64,000 nucleotides of DNA, taken from contig CAWJPL010000011.1 in the NCBI GenBank assembly GCA_963844695.1, positions 151,007-215,006 on the forward strand. Direction: 5' to 3'. Below, piece after piece: positions 17,196-26,208 of the stretch. This DNA comes from RYN-230 sp963844695 (GTDB taxonomy: Bacteria; Actinomycetota; Actinomycetes; Streptosporangiales; Streptosporangiaceae). The notes below the pieces were generated by a model. The model saw nothing but the letters and a program-made list of their open reading frames with translations. It searched no databases and had not been told where the DNA came from. Made by a program: the position numbers and the translations under genes. Within the stretch, counting starts at the first letter, position 1. Each line of letters begins with the position of its first letter.

Positions 17196-18107
17196 GTGAT
17201 CGAGATAGATGGCTTGACCAAACGGTACGGGGAGAAGGCCGCCGTTGACGGGCTGAGTTTCGTGGTGGAGCCCGGGGTGGTCACCGGGTTCCTCGGCCCG
17301 AACGGGGCGGGCAAGTCCACGACCATGCGGGTCATCGCGGGCCTGGACCGGCCGACGAGCGGCACCGTCCGGGTCAACGGGAAGCAGTACCGCCGCAGCG
17401 CCGCCCCGATGTCGGAACTGGGCATCCTGCTGGACGCCAGGTCCGTCCATCCTGGGCTGTCGGCCCGCAACAACCTGCTGGCCCTCGCGCGGACGTCCGG
17501 CATCAGCCGTCGCCGGGTGGACGAGGTGATCGAGCTGGCCGGGCTGGCTGAGGTAGCGGGCGCCCGGGCCGGGGGTTTCTCGCTCGGCATGGGACAGCGC
17601 CTGGGAGTGGCGGCCGCCCTGCTGGGCCGGCCGCAGACCGTGGTCCTGGACGAGCCGGTCAACGGCCTCGACCCGGACGGCGTGCGCTGGATCCGGCTGC
17701 TGCTCCGGTCGCTCGCCGACGAGGGACGGACGGTCCTCGTCTCCTCGCACCTGATGAGTGAGATGGCGCAGACGGCCAGCCGGCTGGTCGTTATCGGACG
17801 CGGCAAGCTCATCGCCGAGACGAGCGTCGAGGACTTCATCGGCCATGCGGCGGCCGGCGACGTGCACGTGCGCACGCCCGAGATCAGGCGCCTGGCGGAG
17901 GCGCTCGCGGGGCCGGCAGTCACGGTCACCGAGGACGGCACGGACGTCTTGCGCGTGTCGGGCCTGACGGCCGAGCAGATCGGGACGGCCGCGTGGCAGG
18001 CACATCTGCCGGTTTTCGAGCTCATGCCCGCCCGGGCTTCACTGGAGGAGGCATTCATGCAGGTCACACAGGACAGCGTCGAATATCACGCCGGAGCGAC
18101 GCGATGA
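17196..18107 (+). CDS. ABC transporter ATP-binding protein
   Basis: 303 residues starting at GTG 17196 behind GAGGG. It has Walker A GPNGAGKST, the signature SLGMGQR (a relaxed LSGGQ), Walker B TVVLDEP and the switch histidine in SSHLMSE. The C-terminal 80 residues form the accessory domain seen in exporters with a separate membrane subunit. Coupled by ATGA to the permease and followed by a sensor kinase and response regulator, it resembles peptide-antibiotic export or self-protection modules. Confidence 0.93.
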   Translation: MIEIDGLTKRYGEKAAVDGLSFVVEPGVVTGFLGPNGAGKSTTMRVIAGLDRPTSGTVRVNGKQYRRSAAPMSELGILLDARSVHPGLSARNNLLALARTSGISRRRVDEVIELAGLAEVAGARAGGFSLGMGQRLGVAAALLGRPQTVVLDEPVNGLDPDGVRWIRLLLRSLADEGRTVLVSSHLMSEMAQTASRLVVIGRGKLIAETSVEDFIGHAAAGDVHVRTPEIRRLAEALAGPAVTVTEDGTDVLRVSGLTAEQIGTAAWQAHLPVFELMPARASLEEAFMQVTQDSVEYHAGATR

Positions 18108-18916
18108 GCGCCGCCTTGGCCCCGGCCCCGGCCGTCCCCACGGCCGCCCAGCCGGTCACCCAGGTGCGCGTCATCCGCTCGGAGTGGACGAAGCTGCGTG
18201 GCCTGCGCTCGACCTGGGCCTGTGCCCTGGTCGCGGTCGTCCTGATCGTCGGCGTGGGCGCCCTGGCCGCCGGGGGAAAGCCCTACCGGGTCTCGGCCGC
18301 CAATCCGGCCGTGACCGCGGTGTCGACCAGCCTGTTCGGCATCCTGCTGGCCCAGCTGGTGCTCGGCGTGCTCGGGGTGCTGGTGTTCAGCGGTGAGTAC
18401 GGCACCGGGATGATCCGCGCGACACTGGCGGTGGTCCCGGCGCGGCTGCCGGTGCTGTGGGCCAAGCTGCTCGTGCTGGCCGGGCTGGTGCTGCCCGTGG
18501 CCCTGCTGGCTGCGTTCGCCGAGTTCTTCGTGGCGACGGCGATCCAGTCGGCCCGGGGCGGGTCAGGGATCACGCTGAGCGACCCGGGTGTGCTGCGGAC
18601 TCTCCTCGGCGCGGCACTGTACCTGGCGGTCGCCGCCGTGGTGGGCCTGACCCTGGGCGCCCTGCTGCGGAAGACCGCCGCCGGTATCTCGGCGTTCGCC
18701 GCGCTGTTCCTCATCGCGCCGATCGTCGTGACGCACCTCCCGCACGCCATCGCGAGCGTCGCGCCCTACCTGCCCTCCAGCGCCGGCGGGGCGCTGTGGG
18801 GCCAGCCGCTGGTCACCCATCCGCTGGGCCCGTGGACGGGATTCGCGGTGCTCTGCGGGTATGCGGTGGTGCTGGCTGGCCTGGCCGCCTGGCAGCTGCG
18901 GCGCCGCGACGCGTGA
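18104..18916 (+). CDS. ABC-2-type transporter permease
   Basis: 270 residues with about six hydrophobic segments and the usual N-terminal 'VIRSEWTKLRGLRSTWA' found in ABC permeases of antibiotic or lantibiotic-resistance type. FSGEYGTGMIRATLAVVP is also characteristic. It forms the membrane channel for the preceding ATPase. Start ATG 18104 overlaps the ATPase stop. The last base pairs overlap a possible GTG start of the kinase. Confidence 0.9.
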   Translation: MSAALAPAPAVPTAAQPVTQVRVIRSEWTKLRGLRSTWACALVAVVLIVGVGALAAGGKPYRVSAANPAVTAVSTSLFGILLAQLVLGVLGVLVFSGEYGTGMIRATLAVVPARLPVLWAKLLVLAGLVLPVALLAAFAEFFVATAIQSARGGSGITLSDPGVLRTLLGAALYLAVAAVVGLTLGALLRKTAAGISAFAALFLIAPIVVTHLPHAIASVAPYLPSSAGGALWGQPLVTHPLGPWTGFAVLCGYAVVLAGLAAWQLRRRDA

Positions 18917-18942
18917 ACCGCGCCAGGTGCGAGGATGCAAGC

Positions 18943-20130
18943 GTGTCCTTCTGGAAGCCGGCCGAGGACCCGGGAACGCGGACCCTGCGTTCCTGGGCCT
19001 TCGACATCGGCTGCGCCGCGATCGCCTTCGTGGCGTCCCTGGCGCATTTCTCGTTCGGCCAGACGGCCCACCCTGCGTCGCTGCCCGTGGCGGCCAGCCT
19101 GGGCGTCGCGGCCCTGACCACCCTGGCGCTGCCGCTGCGCCGGGTCTGGCCGGGCCCGGTGTTCGGCTATACGCTGCTGGCCGCGGCGGTCCTCGCGGTG
19201 TGGCCGACCCGCGGGGCGCTGTTCCCGGTCGCGCTGGCGATCGCCCTGTACACGGTGGCCGCCACCATGAGACGGAGGGAAGCGCTGGCCGCGGCGGTGC
19301 TGACGGCCGGCCTGGTGGTCGCCGTGGTCGGCCACGACGGCACGCGTGACTGGGCGCTCGCGGTGTCAGACGCGGCCGGATTCGCGGCCGCGGTGCTCAT
19401 CGTGGGCCTGTACGTGAATACCCGCCGGGCCTACCTCGCCGCACTGCGCGACCGGGCCCGCCGGATGGAGCGCGAACGGGACCAGAACAACGCGCTGGCG
19501 GCGGCGCTGGAACGAGCGCGGATCGCCCGCGAGATGCACGACAGCGTGGCCCATCACCTCACGGTCATCGTGGCCCTGTCGGACGGCGCCCTGGCCGCCG
19601 TGGCCCGCGCGCCCGCCGAGGCGTCCGAGGCCATCCGCGACGTGTCGCGGACCGCCCGGGAGGCGCTGACCGAGACCCGGCGCCTGTTCGCCGTGCTGCG
19701 GGCCGGCTCCGGGCCGGAGCTCTGGCAGCCGCTGCCCGGCCTGGCGGATCTCGACGATCTCCTGGGCACGGTCCGGGCGGCCGGCCTGCCCGTCCGGTAC
19801 GAGCACGGCGGCAGCGCCGGGGATCTGCCCGCCGGCCTGCAGCTGGCCGTGTTCCGGCTGGTCCAGGAGGCGCTGACCAACACCATGAAGCATGGCGGCC
19901 CCGGCGCGAGCGCGACGGTCCGGCTCCAGGTCAGCCCGGCCGAGGTCTGCGTGGAGGTCGACGACGACGGGGCCGGCCACGCCGGGGAGGCCGGCGCTCC
20001 CGGCGGGGGCCTGACCGGCATGCGCGAGCGCGTCAGCGCCTTCGGCGGCGAACTGGATTGCGGTCCCCGCCAGCCGCAGGGGTGGCGGGTCGCAGCCCGC
20101 CTTCGCCCCGACCCGGCGGCCGCCTCGTGA
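18943..20130 (+). CDS. Sensor histidine kinase (HisKA_3, NarL-partner type)
   Basis: 395 residues from GTG 18943, chosen because GAGGA precedes it at normal spacing; an earlier GTG at 18913 overlaps the permease stop. Four to five N-terminal membrane helices precede a coiled linker (RRMERERDQNNALAAALERA), the phosphoacceptor EMHDSVAHHL and the ATPase boxes EALTNTMKHG (N box) and DDDGAG with GGGLTGMRERV (G boxes). It probably senses a membrane-active compound or its transport and phosphorylates the next gene product. Confidence 0.92.
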   Translation: MSFWKPAEDPGTRTLRSWAFDIGCAAIAFVASLAHFSFGQTAHPASLPVAASLGVAALTTLALPLRRVWPGPVFGYTLLAAAVLAVWPTRGALFPVALAIALYTVAATMRRREALAAAVLTAGLVVAVVGHDGTRDWALAVSDAAGFAAAVLIVGLYVNTRRAYLAALRDRARRMERERDQNNALAAALERARIAREMHDSVAHHLTVIVALSDGALAAVARAPAEASEAIRDVSRTAREALTETRRLFAVLRAGSGPELWQPLPGLADLDDLLGTVRAAGLPVRYEHGGSAGDLPAGLQLAVFRLVQEALTNTMKHGGPGASATVRLQVSPAEVCVEVDDDGAGHAGEAGAPGGGLTGMRERVSAFGGELDCGPRQPQGWRVAARLRPDPAAAS

Positions 20131-20825
20131 TCAGCGTGCTCCTGGTCGACGACCATGCCCTGATCAGGAAGGGTTTCCGGCTGATCCTCAGCGCCGAGCC
20201 CGACATCGAGGTGGCCGGCGAGGCCGCCGACGGGAAGACCGCGGTCTCGATGTGCGCCGCCCTGCGGCCGGACGTGGTGCTGATGGACGTCCGGATGCCC
20301 GGCAGTGACGGCATCGAGGCGACCCGGCAGATCGTGGCCGCCGGGCTGCCCGCCAGGGTGCTGATCCTGACCACCTTCGACCTCGACGAATACGTCTACG
20401 CCAGCCTGCGCGCAGGCGCCAGCGGCTTCCTGCTCAAAGACACCCAGCCGGACGCCCTGGCCGCCGCCATCCGCACGATCGCCGCTGGGGACGCGGTCCT
20501 CGCGCCGACGTCCACCAGGCGGCTCATCCACCAGTTCGCCAGCGCCCAGCCGGCCGGGCCGTCCGGCGGGCAGCACGCCGCCCAGATCCGCGAAGCCCTC
20601 ACCGTCCGCGAGCAAGACGTCTTCACCCATATCGCGGCCGGCCTGTCCAACGGCGAGATCGCGGCCGACCTGCACCTCTCCGAGGGCACCGTGAAGATCC
20701 ACGTCGGCCGGATACTGGCCAAGCTCGGCTTGCGTGACCGCGTCCAGGCCGTCGTGCTCGCCTACGAGTCCAGGCTGATCACCCCGGCCGCCGATCCGCC
20801 GGACCGGCCGGCCAGCCCGCGCTAG
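20127..20825 (+). CDS. NarL/LuxR-family response regulator
   Basis: 232 residues. The receiver domain has LLVDDH, the phosphoacceptor Asp in VVLMDVRMP and the Lys in GFLLKD. The C-terminal LuxR helix-turn-helix reads LTVREQDVFTHIAAGLSNGEIAADLHLSEGTVK in overlapping segments. GTG 20127 overlaps the kinase stop as GTGA, so the pair is translated together. It probably regulates its own ABC operon. Confidence 0.94.
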   Translation: MISVLLVDDHALIRKGFRLILSAEPDIEVAGEAADGKTAVSMCAALRPDVVLMDVRMPGSDGIEATRQIVAAGLPARVLILTTFDLDEYVYASLRAGASGFLLKDTQPDALAAAIRTIAAGDAVLAPTSTRRLIHQFASAQPAGPSGGQHAAQIREALTVREQDVFTHIAAGLSNGEIAADLHLSEGTVKIHVGRILAKLGLRDRVQAVVLAYESRLITPAADPPDRPASPR

Positions 20826-20828
20826 CGG

Positions 20829-20892
20829 CTGCCGGACCTGGCGACTGCCGGACCGGACTGCTGCCGGACCGGGCTGCTGCCGGACCGGACTG
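20829..20892 (+). repeat. Four-copy 16-bp tandem repeat
   Basis: After the response regulator stop, a 16-bp unit occurs in tandem at 20829 (divergent), 20845, 20861 and 20877. The last three read CTGCCGGACCGGACTG with a single A/G change in the middle copy. No function is apparent. Confidence 0.8.
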
Positions 20893-20921
20893 CCCCGCAG
20901 CCTCCCGTGCTTGAAATCCTA

Positions 20922-20947
20922 CTATTCCCATTGATATAAGAGGAATA
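20922..20947 (+). promoter_or_regulatory. Sulfur-island motif 1 (AT-rich partial dyad)
   Basis: CTATTCCCATTGATATA (20922-20938) is followed by GGAATA (20942-20947), which mirrors TATTCC (20923-20928). It stands out as AT-rich and sits 60-85 bp upstream of the first monooxygenase start. It matches the motif at 23537 in 14 of 17 positions. Probably an operator or promoter core of a sulfur-responsive regulator; the regulator is unknown. Confidence 0.5.
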
Positions 20948-21006
20948 TCCCTGCCTCGTCGGGCTCCCCGATGCTGTGGCCCGACTTCCACCGAGGAGCC
21001 CCTATC

Positions 21007-22326
21007 GTGCCCCAGCCCAAGCAGATCCGCCTGGCGATCAACCTGCTCGCGTCAGGGCGGCACAACGCTTCCTGGAAGACCCTGGACGATCCGGCCGGCC
21101 TGTCCACCGACATCGACGTGTTCCTGCAGATCGCCCGCACCGCGGAGCGCGGGCTGCTCGACGGGATCTTCCTGGCCGACAACTACGCCGGCCTGAACGA
21201 GGAGTCGCTCAAGCGCCCGTCCCGGGCCCTGGACCCCTCGGTGCTCCTGGCCGCGCTGGCCACGCACACGCACCACATCGGTCTCGTCTCGACGGTACCG
21301 GCCCTGTACGCCAACCCGGCCACCGTGGCGCGGGAGATCGCGAGCCTCGACCACGTCAGCAAGGGCCGGGCCGCGTGGAACATCATCACCAGCCAGCACG
21401 ACCACACCTTGCGGATGTTCGGCCTGGACAGCGAGCTGCCGCAGCCGGCCAAGTACGACAAGGCCGGGGAGTTCCTGACCGTCGTCACGCAGCTGTGGGA
21501 GTCGCTGCCGCCCGGGGCGATCGTCGCGGACGCGGCGCGCTCCGCCTACATCGACCAGGACCTGCTCCGGCCGGTCGACTTCCAGGGCGACTACTACCGC
21601 GCGGCCGGCGTCCTCGGCATCACCGGCGGGTACCGTGGCCGGCCGGTGCTGTTGCAGGCCGGGGCGTCCGAGCTGAGCAAGCAGTTCGGCTCCCGGTGGG
21701 CCGACGCGCTGTTCACCAGCCACTGGATGAAGCCGGCCGCCCAGGAGTTCTACCGGGACGTGAAGCAACTCGGGGCGGAGAAGTGGGGCCGCGACCCCGG
21801 GAAGCTGCTGGTCGTGCCCGGCGTCTACCCCGTCCTCGGCGCCACGCAGACGCAGGCGCGGCAGCGCAAGGCGGATCTCGACGACCAGCTCGATCTGGAG
21901 TACCTGAAGGGCTCGCTGGCCAGCGTGCTGGGCGTCGGGGCGGACGACCTGGACCTGGGCCGTCCGCTGCCCTACGACAAGATCCCGCTGGCCAACCCGG
22001 GCCACGAGACCGGCCTGGTCCGGCGGGCGAAACTCGTCCAGGACGCACGGGCCCGCGGCGTGACGACCAGGCAGGTGCTGCTGGACTACCTCACCGGCGG
22101 TCACCGGATCGTGGTCGGGACCCCGGAGCAGGTGGCCGACGACCTGATCGACTGGATCGACACCGATGCGTGCGACGGCTTCAACTTCAACGTCAACCGG
22201 TACACCGACGGGCTGGACCACCTGGTCAACTGGCTGGTCCCCGAACTACAGGCCCGCGGCCGGTTCCGCACCGAATACGAGAGCACCACGTTCCGGGGAA
22301 ACCTCGGCCTCGATGACGCCGCCTGA
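21007..22326 (+). CDS. NtaA/DmoA-family FMN-dependent monooxygenase (luciferase-like)
   Basis: 439 residues, typical for the NtaA/SnaA/DszA/DmoA group of two-component flavin monooxygenases. Group landmarks are GLLDGIFLADNYA, THTHHIGLVSTVPALYANPATVAREIA (split across residues 90-117), SKGRAAWNIITSQ and a late VGTPEQVADDL. With reduced FMN from a separate reductase, such enzymes oxidise sulfides, sulfones or nitrilotriacetate. GTG 21007 is preferred over ATG 20971 because GAGGAG (20993-20998) precedes it. It heads a run of similar enzymes whose joint presence suggests desulfurisation. Confidence 0.9.
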   Translation: MPQPKQIRLAINLLASGRHNASWKTLDDPAGLSTDIDVFLQIARTAERGLLDGIFLADNYAGLNEESLKRPSRALDPSVLLAALATHTHHIGLVSTVPALYANPATVAREIASLDHVSKGRAAWNIITSQHDHTLRMFGLDSELPQPAKYDKAGEFLTVVTQLWESLPPGAIVADAARSAYIDQDLLRPVDFQGDYYRAAGVLGITGGYRGRPVLLQAGASELSKQFGSRWADALFTSHWMKPAAQEFYRDVKQLGAEKWGRDPGKLLVVPGVYPVLGATQTQARQRKADLDDQLDLEYLKGSLASVLGVGADDLDLGRPLPYDKIPLANPGHETGLVRRAKLVQDARARGVTTRQVLLDYLTGGHRIVVGTPEQVADDLIDWIDTDACDGFNFNVNRYTDGLDHLVNWLVPELQARGRFRTEYESTTFRGNLGLDDAA

Positions 22327-23510
22327 TGCCCGCACGCCTGGCCGTCTCCCCGGTCACCGAGCGGCTCGGGTTCGCTGATCTCGTCCGCCGCCTGGCGGCC
22401 GAAGCGCCGCGGCGCGACCGGGACCGGCTGCTGTTCACCGACCTGCGGCCGGAGTTGCGCGCGAGCAGGATCGGCGCGATCCGGCTGCCGCGCGCCGACG
22501 GAAGCAGGCTCCGGCTGACGGAGTTCTTCCAGTTCATCCTCGACCTGGCCGTCGCCGACTCCAACCTCGCGCACAGCCTGCGCAACCACTACGTGGCCGT
22601 GGAGAACGCCATTCTGGACCCGGTCCCGGGCTCACCGCGCCTGCTGGCGCTGGCCGCCGACGGCCTGCTGTTCGGGGGCGCGGCCCAGGAGCGGACCGGA
22701 AGCTCGGGCGGCGAGCCGCCCGACACGAAGGTCGAGCAGCTGGGCGAGGACGAGTACCTGCTCAGCTGCCGTCGCTACTACGCCACGGGCAGCGTGTACG
22801 CCGACTACCTCAGCCTGCCGGTCACGCTCGGCGACGTCCAGCGAACCGTGTTCATCGAGTCCGGCCGGGCGGGCGTCGAGCTCCCGGACGACTGGGACGG
22901 CTTCGGGCAGCGCCTCACCGGATCCGGTTCGATCGTGCTCGACCAGGTCCGGATCACGGCCGCGGACTATGTCGGGCGCCCGGTCCCCGACGCCGGCCAG
23001 CCCAGGTACCCGTTCACGTTCAACCAGGTCCACCTGACCACGGTGGTGGCCGGGATCGCGAACCGGGCCCTGCTGGACGCCGTCGAGCTGGTGCGCGGCC
23101 GGACGCGCAACTACTACCACGGAACGGCGGGCCACGTTGAGGACGAGCCGGTCGTCCAGGCGGTGATCGGGGTGGCCTCCGCGAAGGCGTTCGCCGCCAC
23201 CGCGACCATCGGCGCCGCGGCGGCCCTGCTTGAGCAGTCGTGGGACGCGCCGCAGGACTTCGGGCTGTCCCTCGAGGCGACGCTGGCCGCCAGCAGGGCC
23301 AAGATCACCGTCGAGTCGCTGGCCCTGGAGGTCATCGACGCGCTGACCCAGGTGGCGAGCGGCAGCACGCTGAGCACCGAGCGGGCCCTCGACCGCCACT
23401 GGCGGAACCTGAAGGTCCTCGCGTCGCACAATCCCTCGATCTACAAGCACCAGATCCTGGGGGCTTACGAGCTGCACGGGACGCAGCCGCCACTCAGCAT
23501 TTACTTCTAG
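22326..23510 (+). CDS. SfnB/DszC-like acyl-CoA-dehydrogenase-fold flavin monooxygenase
   Basis: 394 residues, starting as TGATG on the preceding stop. It has the acyl-CoA dehydrogenase fold: a helical N-terminus with FQFILDLAVADSNLAHSLRNH, a beta domain in the middle (LGEDEYLLSCRRYYATGS) and a C-terminal helical bundle with ALDRHWRNLKVLASHNP. This arrangement, without acyl-CoA catalytic Glu features, fits the SfnB/DszC/XiaF group that hydroxylates sulfur or aromatic carbon with FMNH2. Being in tandem with NtaA/DszA-like enzymes supports sulfur acquisition. Confidence 0.82.
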   Translation: MPARLAVSPVTERLGFADLVRRLAAEAPRRDRDRLLFTDLRPELRASRIGAIRLPRADGSRLRLTEFFQFILDLAVADSNLAHSLRNHYVAVENAILDPVPGSPRLLALAADGLLFGGAAQERTGSSGGEPPDTKVEQLGEDEYLLSCRRYYATGSVYADYLSLPVTLGDVQRTVFIESGRAGVELPDDWDGFGQRLTGSGSIVLDQVRITAADYVGRPVPDAGQPRYPFTFNQVHLTTVVAGIANRALLDAVELVRGRTRNYYHGTAGHVEDEPVVQAVIGVASAKAFAATATIGAAAALLEQSWDAPQDFGLSLEATLAASRAKITVESLALEVIDALTQVASGSTLSTERALDRHWRNLKVLASHNPSIYKHQILGAYELHGTQPPLSIYF

Positions 23511-23536
23511 GGCCGCACCAAGCCCTCCATACTCAA

Positions 23537-23553
23537 CTATTCCGATAGAGATA
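23537..23553 (+). promoter_or_regulatory. Sulfur-island motif 2
   Basis: CTATTCCGATAGAGATA contains the perfect dyad CTAT-TCCG-ATAG and matches motif 1 in 14 of 17 positions. It lies about 60 bp upstream of the next monooxygenase's ribosome site, as motif 1 does, which suggests a second promoter inside the gene run. Confidence 0.5.
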
Positions 23554-23608
23554 GCATAGTTTGGATGAGGTCCCCGAATCGCGGCCCGACACCGGCTGGA
23601 GGCACGTC

Positions 23609-24827
23609 CTGACTATCCCCGCCCCTGGCCCTATGCATCTGTCCGTCGCGCTCGACGGCGCTGGATGGCATCCCGCCGCGTGGCGCGAGCCCGGGGCGCG
23701 CCCGGCCGAGCTGCTCACCGCCGCCTACTGGGTGGATGCCGTCGCCGAGGCCGAGCGCGGCCTGCTCGACTTCGTAACCATCGAGGACGGGCTCAGCCTG
23801 CAGTCCTCCTATCGCGGCCGGCCGGACTCCCGCACCGACCAGGTGCGCGGGCGGCTGGACGCCGTCCTCATCGCGGCCCGGGTCGCGCCGGTGACCCGCC
23901 ATATCGGGCTGGTGCCGGTCGTCGTCGTCACGCACACTGAGCCGTTTCACGTCTCCAAGGCCATCGCGACGCTCGACTACGTCAGCTCCGGGCGAGCCGG
24001 AGTCCAGGTCCGGGTGTCGGCCCGCCCGGACGAGGCGGCCCACTTCGGGCGGCGGGCCATCCCGCCGCTGGACCTGGGTGACCGCGCGGATCCGGCGGTC
24101 CAGCAGCTGATCGACGGGCTGTTCGCGGAGGCGGCGGACTATGTCGAGGTGATCCGGCGGCTGTGGGACAGCTGGGAGGACGACGCCGAGATCCGGGACA
24201 CCGCGACCGGGCGGTTCGTCGACCGCGGCAAGCTGCACTACGTCAAGTTCACCGGGGACTACTTCAGCGTCAAGGGCCCGTCGATCACTCCGCGGCCGCC
24301 GCAGGGCCAGCCGGTGGTCGCCGCGCTGGGGCACGCGGGCGCGGCGTACCGGCTGATCGGCCAGGCCGCCGACGTCGGCTTCGTCACGCCGCACGACCCC
24401 GCCGAGGCGCGCGCCGTCGTGGCCGAGATCCAGGCCGCCCACGCGGAGGCCGGCCGCGGGCCGGAGACGATCAACGTCTGTCGCCGACCTGGTGGTGTTT
24501 CTCGCCCCGGACGCTCGTGCGGCGGCGGACCGGAAGGCCCGGCTGGACGAGCTCGCCGGGCGCGAGTACACCAGCGACGCGGCCGTCTTCACCGGCACCC
24601 CCGCCCAGCTCGCCAGCCTGCTTCAGGAGTGGCAGCAGGCCGGGCTGTCTGGCTTCCGGCTGCGCCCGGGTGGCATCCCCGCCGATCTGCGGGCGATTAC
24701 CAGGGACCTGGTGCCCGAACTGCAGCGCCGCGGCGTGTTCCGCACGTCCTACGACGCGGGCCCGCTGCGCGGGCGGCTCGGGCTGAGCCGGCCCGCGAAC
24801 CGCTACGCCGCCTCCGGGAGGAGCTGA
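23609..24827 (+). CDS. LLM-class flavin-dependent monooxygenase, frameshifted
   Basis: About 405 residues in two frames. One extra base near 24480 separates ETINV from VADLVVFLAPDARAAADRKA. The fold is luciferase-like: ALDGAGWHPAAWRE at the start, GLLDFVTIEDGLSL, RHIGLVPVVVVTH and LDYVSSGRAGVQVRVS. The start is uncertain. GGAGG (23598-23602) points to CTG 23609, while ATG 23633 is an in-frame alternative and TTG 23561 lies inside the promoter motif region. Probably a sulfonate or sulfone monooxygenase working with its neighbours; substrate not known. Confidence 0.78.
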
Positions 24828-24830
24828 ACC

Positions 24831-26208
24831 ATGGCCAGGCCACTGAAGCAGATTCACCTCGCCGCGCACTTCCCCGGCGTGAACAACACGACGGTCTGGA
24901 GCGACCCTCGCTCCGGCAGCCACATCGAGTTCGGTTCCTTCGCGCATCTGGCCCGGACCGCGGAGCGGGCCAAGTTCGACTTCCTGTTCCTCGCCGAAGG
25001 GCTGCGGCTGCGCGAGCAGAACGGTGAGATCTACGACCTCGACGTAGTGGGACGTCCCGACACGTTCACCGTCCTCGCCGCGCTCGCGGCGGTCACCAGC
25101 CGGCTCGGCCTGGCCGGGACGATCAACTCCACCTTCAACGAGCCCTACGAGGTGGCCCGGCAGTTCGCCAGCCTTGATCATCTGTCCGGCGGGCGGGCGG
25201 CCTGGAACGTCGTCACGTCCTGGGACGCGTTCACCGGCGAGAACTTCCGGCGCGGCGGCTTCCTGCCCCAGGAGGCCCGGTACAGCCGGGCCCGGACCTT
25301 CCTCGAGACGACCTGGGAGCTGTTCGACTCCTGGCGCGGTGACGAGATCGTCGCCGACCAGGCGTCCGGCGCCTTCCTCGCCGATCCGGAGGCGGGCCAG
25401 TTCGCCCACACCGACGCCGCACTTCGACATCAGCGGGCGCTTCAACGTGCCCCGCAGCCCGCAGGGACGGCCAGTCATCTTCCAGGCCGGTGACTCCGAC
25501 GAAGGCCGCGAGTTCGCCGCGGCCAGCGCGGACGCCATCTTCAGCCGCCACGGCACGCTCACCGACGGCCAGGCCTTCTACGCCGACGTCAAGGGCCGCC
25601 TGGCCCGGCACGGCCGCCGCCGGGACCAGCTGCTGATCCTCCCGGCCGCGACGTTCGTGCTCGGCGACACCGACGACGAGGCCCGGGACCTGGCCCGGGA
25701 GGTGCGCTTCCAGCAGGTCAGCGGGCAGACCGCGATCGCCTTCCTGGAGCAGCTGTGGAACCGGGACCTGTCCGGCTACGACCCGGACGGCCCGCTGCCG
25801 GACATCGATCCCGACCCGGGCGAGAACACGATCGCCCGCGGCCGGGCCAGCGTGCGGATGTACCGGGATCCGCTGGCCACCGCGGCCCAGTGGCGGGCCC
25901 AGGCGGAGGCGGGCAAGCTGTCGATCCGCGAACTGATCATCGAGGTCACCGGCAGGCAGACCTTCGTCGGCGCCCCGGCCACCGTGGCGGACGCGATCAA
26001 CCACCTCGTGCAGTCCGACGCGAGCGACGGGTTCATCCTCGTCCCGCACATCACCCCGGGCGGGCTCGACGAGTTCGCCGACACGGTCGTGCCGCTGCTG
26101 CAGGAACGCGGGGTCTTCCGGTCCGACTACGAAGGCAGCACGCTGCGTGAGCACCTGGGCCTTACCCCGCTGCCGGCTGGCCAGGCCGTCCGGGAGGTCG
26201 CGTCATGA
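24831..26208 (+). CDS. NtaA/SnaA/DszA-family FMN-dependent monooxygenase, frameshifted
   Basis: About 458 residues. One extra base near 25420 separates GQFAHTDA from HFDISGRFNVPRSPQGRPV. It is closest in layout to DszA/SnaA: KQIHLAAHFPGVNN, FDFLFLAEGL, LDHLSGGRAAWNVVTS, RSPQGRPVIFQAGDS and TFVGAPATVADAI. DszA opens dibenzothiophene sulfone, SnaA acts on pristinamycin precursors, and others act on sulfones. It starts 3 bp after the previous gene and overlaps the next by ATGA, so all are probably cotranscribed. FMN reduction must come from elsewhere, as no reductase gene is adjacent. Confidence 0.85.

Noticed and set aside
20829..20892. CRISPR-like short repeats
   Set aside because: Units are 16 bp in direct tandem without spacers; a simple tandem repeat.
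24831..26208. Two separate half-length monooxygenase genes
   Set aside because: The halves are consecutive parts of one NtaA/DszA-type protein separated by one extra base, with no start signals for the second half.
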